Assembly: GCA_030531645.1 (NCBI GenBank)
Contig: JAUNNB010000001.1
Location: 1 to 64,000 of the forward strand
Direction: 5' to 3'
Length of the DNA stretch: 64,000 nt
Source: Candidatus Saccharimonadota bacterium
GTDB taxonomy: Bacteria; Patescibacteriota; Saccharimonadia; Saccharimonadales; Saccharimonadaceae
Shown: piece by piece, positions 62,397-64,000 of the stretch
How positions within the stretch are numbered: position 1 is the stretch's first letter
Layout: each line of letters opens with the position of its first letter
Made by a program: the position numbers and the translations under genes
The notes under the pieces: model-generated
What the model was told of the DNA's origin: nothing
What the model saw: only the letters and a program-made list of their open reading frames with translations
Database searches by the model: none

Positions 62397-62483
62397 AATA
62401 TAGTTGCAAAAAAATACAACTTATGATATAATGAACTTAAGAAGTTTATATTTTAATGGTGGGAGAGTGGGAGAAGGATTGAA

Positions 62484-62918
62484 ATGGAAGAATATCAAGC
62501 TTCTGATGATGTTATGATGAACACATCAGACGAAAATCGCAAGAAGAAGACTATCATTGTCGCTTCTATCGCAGGCTTAGTTGTCCTTGTCGCTGCTATC
62601 TGGGGTATCATCTCCATCGTAAACAGCATCAACGGCAAGAAGATTACCGTTACTGAAAACGAAGTAAAGATTGAAAACGAGACCGCTCAGGTCGAAGATA
62701 CCAACCCTCACGGTACTATCTCTCCAGCTGATGAATATACCGCTGACGACAAAGAAGATGTCAAGACCGACTCTCCTATCGTCGCTGACACTCAGGAAAC
62801 TGTTGCTCCAGTTAAGGAAACCCCTACTACTGGTCCTGCTGACATGGTCGCAACTGCTATCCTCGCAGGTATCGCAGTCGCCCTCGTTGCTCGCAACGCT
62901 CAGATCTCAAAGCGCTAA
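62484..62918 (+). CDS. Small surface protein with a sortase-like C-terminal signal
   Basis: A 144-residue protein. After an acidic/basic N-terminus, a membrane helix spans about 24-46, followed by an acidic Asp/Glu/Thr-rich external stretch. The C-terminus has TPTTGPAD, a hydrophobic segment of about 18 residues and a basic end (SKR), i.e. an LPxTG-like sorting signal with Thr for Leu. Two membrane anchors in one small protein are unusual. It is SD-led (AAGGA) with a leader of about 50 nt, and a terminator follows. Confidence 0.65.
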   Translation: MEEYQASDDVMMNTSDENRKKKTIIVASIAGLVVLVAAIWGIISIVNSINGKKITVTENEVKIENETAQVEDTNPHGTISPADEYTADDKEDVKTDSPIVADTQETVAPVKETPTTGPADMVATAILAGIAVALVARNAQISKR

Positions 62919-62924
62919 GCCTAA

Positions 62925-62950
62925 AATCCCCCTCACCGAGGGGGATTTTT
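62925..62950 (+). terminator. Terminator after the 62484 gene
   Basis: AATCCCCCTC and GAGGGGGATT pair around a short ACC loop, followed by a T run. Confidence 0.92.
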
Positions 62951-62986
62951 GTTGTCAAATTATACTGCTCGTGCTAAAATTAGCTT

Positions 62987-63763
62987 ATGGCTACAAAAAC
63001 TCAAATCCAACCCGGATTCTTCGATTTCGATATTGTTAAAAAACTTACTACGTCAGAGGGTTACGGTAGCGTTCCGCCAACTTTCGGTGATATCGTCATC
63101 GCCAACATCGGCCTTATTTCTGTCCTAGTTTTCTTCAGTATTATCACTCAAGTCGGCATTTACCTCATCTGGGTGAAGATCTTCGGCAAGAAAAAAGCCT
63201 GGCAGGCCTTCATTCCAGTTTTTAATTTATTCAAGTTATTCCAGGCAGTCAACGCCAATCCGTATCTCTCATTCGCTAGCTTTGTTCCGGTCCTCGGTCT
63301 CTTCCCACTTTTCGTATTTAATTTGAATCTCCCTAAGGCCTTTGGTATCAAGAGCCCGGCCTACGTCGTCCTTTCGATTCTCTTCCCATGGCTCGTGATG
63401 TTCATTGTTGGTCTCGACAAGAAATACGAATACGAATATATCAAGGGCAAAAACACCCCATTTGCAGATTCCTTCCGCGTCCCTATTCCAGGTGAAGCTG
63501 GCTACGACAACGCCATCACTCCGAACGAAGTTGGCGCCGTGGGTTCTCAGGTCTCACAGGCTGCCGCACTCAATGCAGAGAACAACCGCAAACTCCAGGC
63601 TGAGTTTGAAGAACGTAAGCGTGCCGAAGAAGAACGCGCCGCTGCTGAGCTCGCCAAGAAACATGCCAAGATTCACGCCGAGAACGCTCCAAAAGAAGTC
63701 AATTACGACATCTTTGATAACGGCATTACTGACTCTGGCCAAGACATTCCGCACCAAGGGTGA
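62987..63763 (+). CDS. DUF5684-like multi-pass membrane protein
   Basis: A 258-residue protein with about four to five hydrophobic segments (residues ~40-150). The KIFGKKKAWQAFIPVFNLFKLF segment fits the DUF5684 family, in which a short KxGxxxW-type sequence before IPxYN recurs. The C-terminal 80 residues are a charged helical cytoplasmic tail rich in Glu/Arg/Ala. TTGTCA-17-TAAAAT (62952-62980) with TGC before the -10; the box ends exactly 6 nt before the ATG. Function unknown. Confidence 0.75.
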   Translation: MATKTQIQPGFFDFDIVKKLTTSEGYGSVPPTFGDIVIANIGLISVLVFFSIITQVGIYLIWVKIFGKKKAWQAFIPVFNLFKLFQAVNANPYLSFASFVPVLGLFPLFVFNLNLPKAFGIKSPAYVVLSILFPWLVMFIVGLDKKYEYEYIKGKNTPFADSFRVPIPGEAGYDNAITPNEVGAVGSQVSQAAALNAENNRKLQAEFEERKRAEEERAAAELAKKHAKIHAENAPKEVNYDIFDNGITDSGQDIPHQG

Positions 63764-63775
63764 TATAATATAAGC

Positions 63776-64000
63776 ATGAAAGAGTTAGAAAAGAGAGTTA
63801 AAAGCTATTTTATGATGGCTTCCGCCATGACCATCGCCATGGTAATTTTTGGTATTATATTTATTATTGCACCAGGCCAGGTTCTCAATATTATTCATTG
63901 GATCATCGCCTGCTTGCTTCTCGCTGCCGGCGCATATTTATTATGTTTCCGTGGCGTCTTTGGTAGTATTATCTTGATTTTGCTCGGCCTCATCGTGGCT
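63776..64000 (+). CDS. HdeD/DUF308-like membrane protein, truncated by the window end
   Basis: ATG 63776 opens a frame of 75 codons to the window end (no stop). The visible part has a basic N-terminus and three hydrophobic segments with Gly/Ala/Leu (LLLAAGAYL, IILILLGLIVA), similar to the DUF308/HdeD group. TGA-TATAAT (63764-63769) ends exactly 6 nt before the ATG, which supports the gene. The 3' end is beyond the window. Confidence 0.6.
   Translation, partial: MKELEKRVKSYFMMASAMTIAMVIFGIIFIIAPGQVLNIIHWIIACLLLAAGAYLLCFRGVFGSIILILLGLIVA

Noticed and set aside
1-64000. CRISPR arrays, insertion sequences, prophage or integron
   Set aside because: No regularly spaced repeats, transposase or phage structural genes were found. 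The only recombinase (42219) looks like a housekeeping XerC/D.

Overview
The window is a gene-dense stretch of a small bacterial chromosome, most likely from Candidatus Saccharibacteria (TM7) or a close Candidate Phyla Radiation relative. The evidence is a 110-residue TsaB, a minimal IF2 without a long N-terminal extension, type IV pilus genes (pilB, pilin, prepilin peptidase) scattered among housekeeping genes, RNase Y with SmpB, G5/transglycosylase, DUF3048 and DUF5684 type envelope proteins, and many single-pass proteins with long disordered tails. TGA is used as a stop (several ATGA overlaps), which excludes the UGA=Gly CPR lineages. No rRNA, CRISPR array, insertion sequence or prophage was seen. 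The assignment rests on gene content only.

Layout: 1-2.9 kb tsaE-tsaB-folC and a small membrane protein; 2.9-7.6 kb lepA (minus), infB and an AEC transporter; 7.7-11.8 kb unrecognised acidic soluble proteins with an apparent A6 frameshift; 11.8-19.1 kb pilB, a flavoprotein lacking its redox cysteines, truB-rlmD and rpsO; 19.1-25.2 kb an unknown gene inserted between rpsO and pnp, then pnp, rny and tRNA-Leu; 25.3-33.9 kb DUF3048, gltX, an HD hydrolase and a run of unusual membrane proteins; 33.9-43.2 kb tyrS, ZIP transporter, ung, pilD, tmk, an Rpf-like hydrolase, an acyltransferase and a Xer recombinase; 43.3-53 kb pilin, rsmA, metG, a three-way-junction RNA, aquaporin, exoA, rplY and dus; 53-57.3 kb glycosyltransferase, smpB, two tRNAs, purE and an SLH-like protein; 57.3-64 kb the trmD-recG-rsmD operon and membrane proteins.

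The strongest pattern is regulatory. About 27 genes carry an extended -10 box (mostly TGN-TATAAT) whose last base lies 6-10 nt before the start codon, most often exactly 6, so their mRNAs should be leaderless. This rule moves several starts (pilB, rlmD, ZIP, metG, exoA, dus, smpB). A second class has a Shine-Dalgarno and a leader. Within it, three minus-strand genes (the rpsO/pnp insert, purE, the SLH-like gene) share TTGACT-N17-(TATAAT/TGTAAT) promoters and structured leaders of roughly 95-190 nt. Several leaderless promoters follow the previous gene's terminator by only a few bases.

The other main candidates for undescribed biology are the bistable RNA downstream of metG, the 7.7-11.8 kb cluster, and membrane proteins with histone-H1-like or Pro/Ala-rich cytoplasmic tails.
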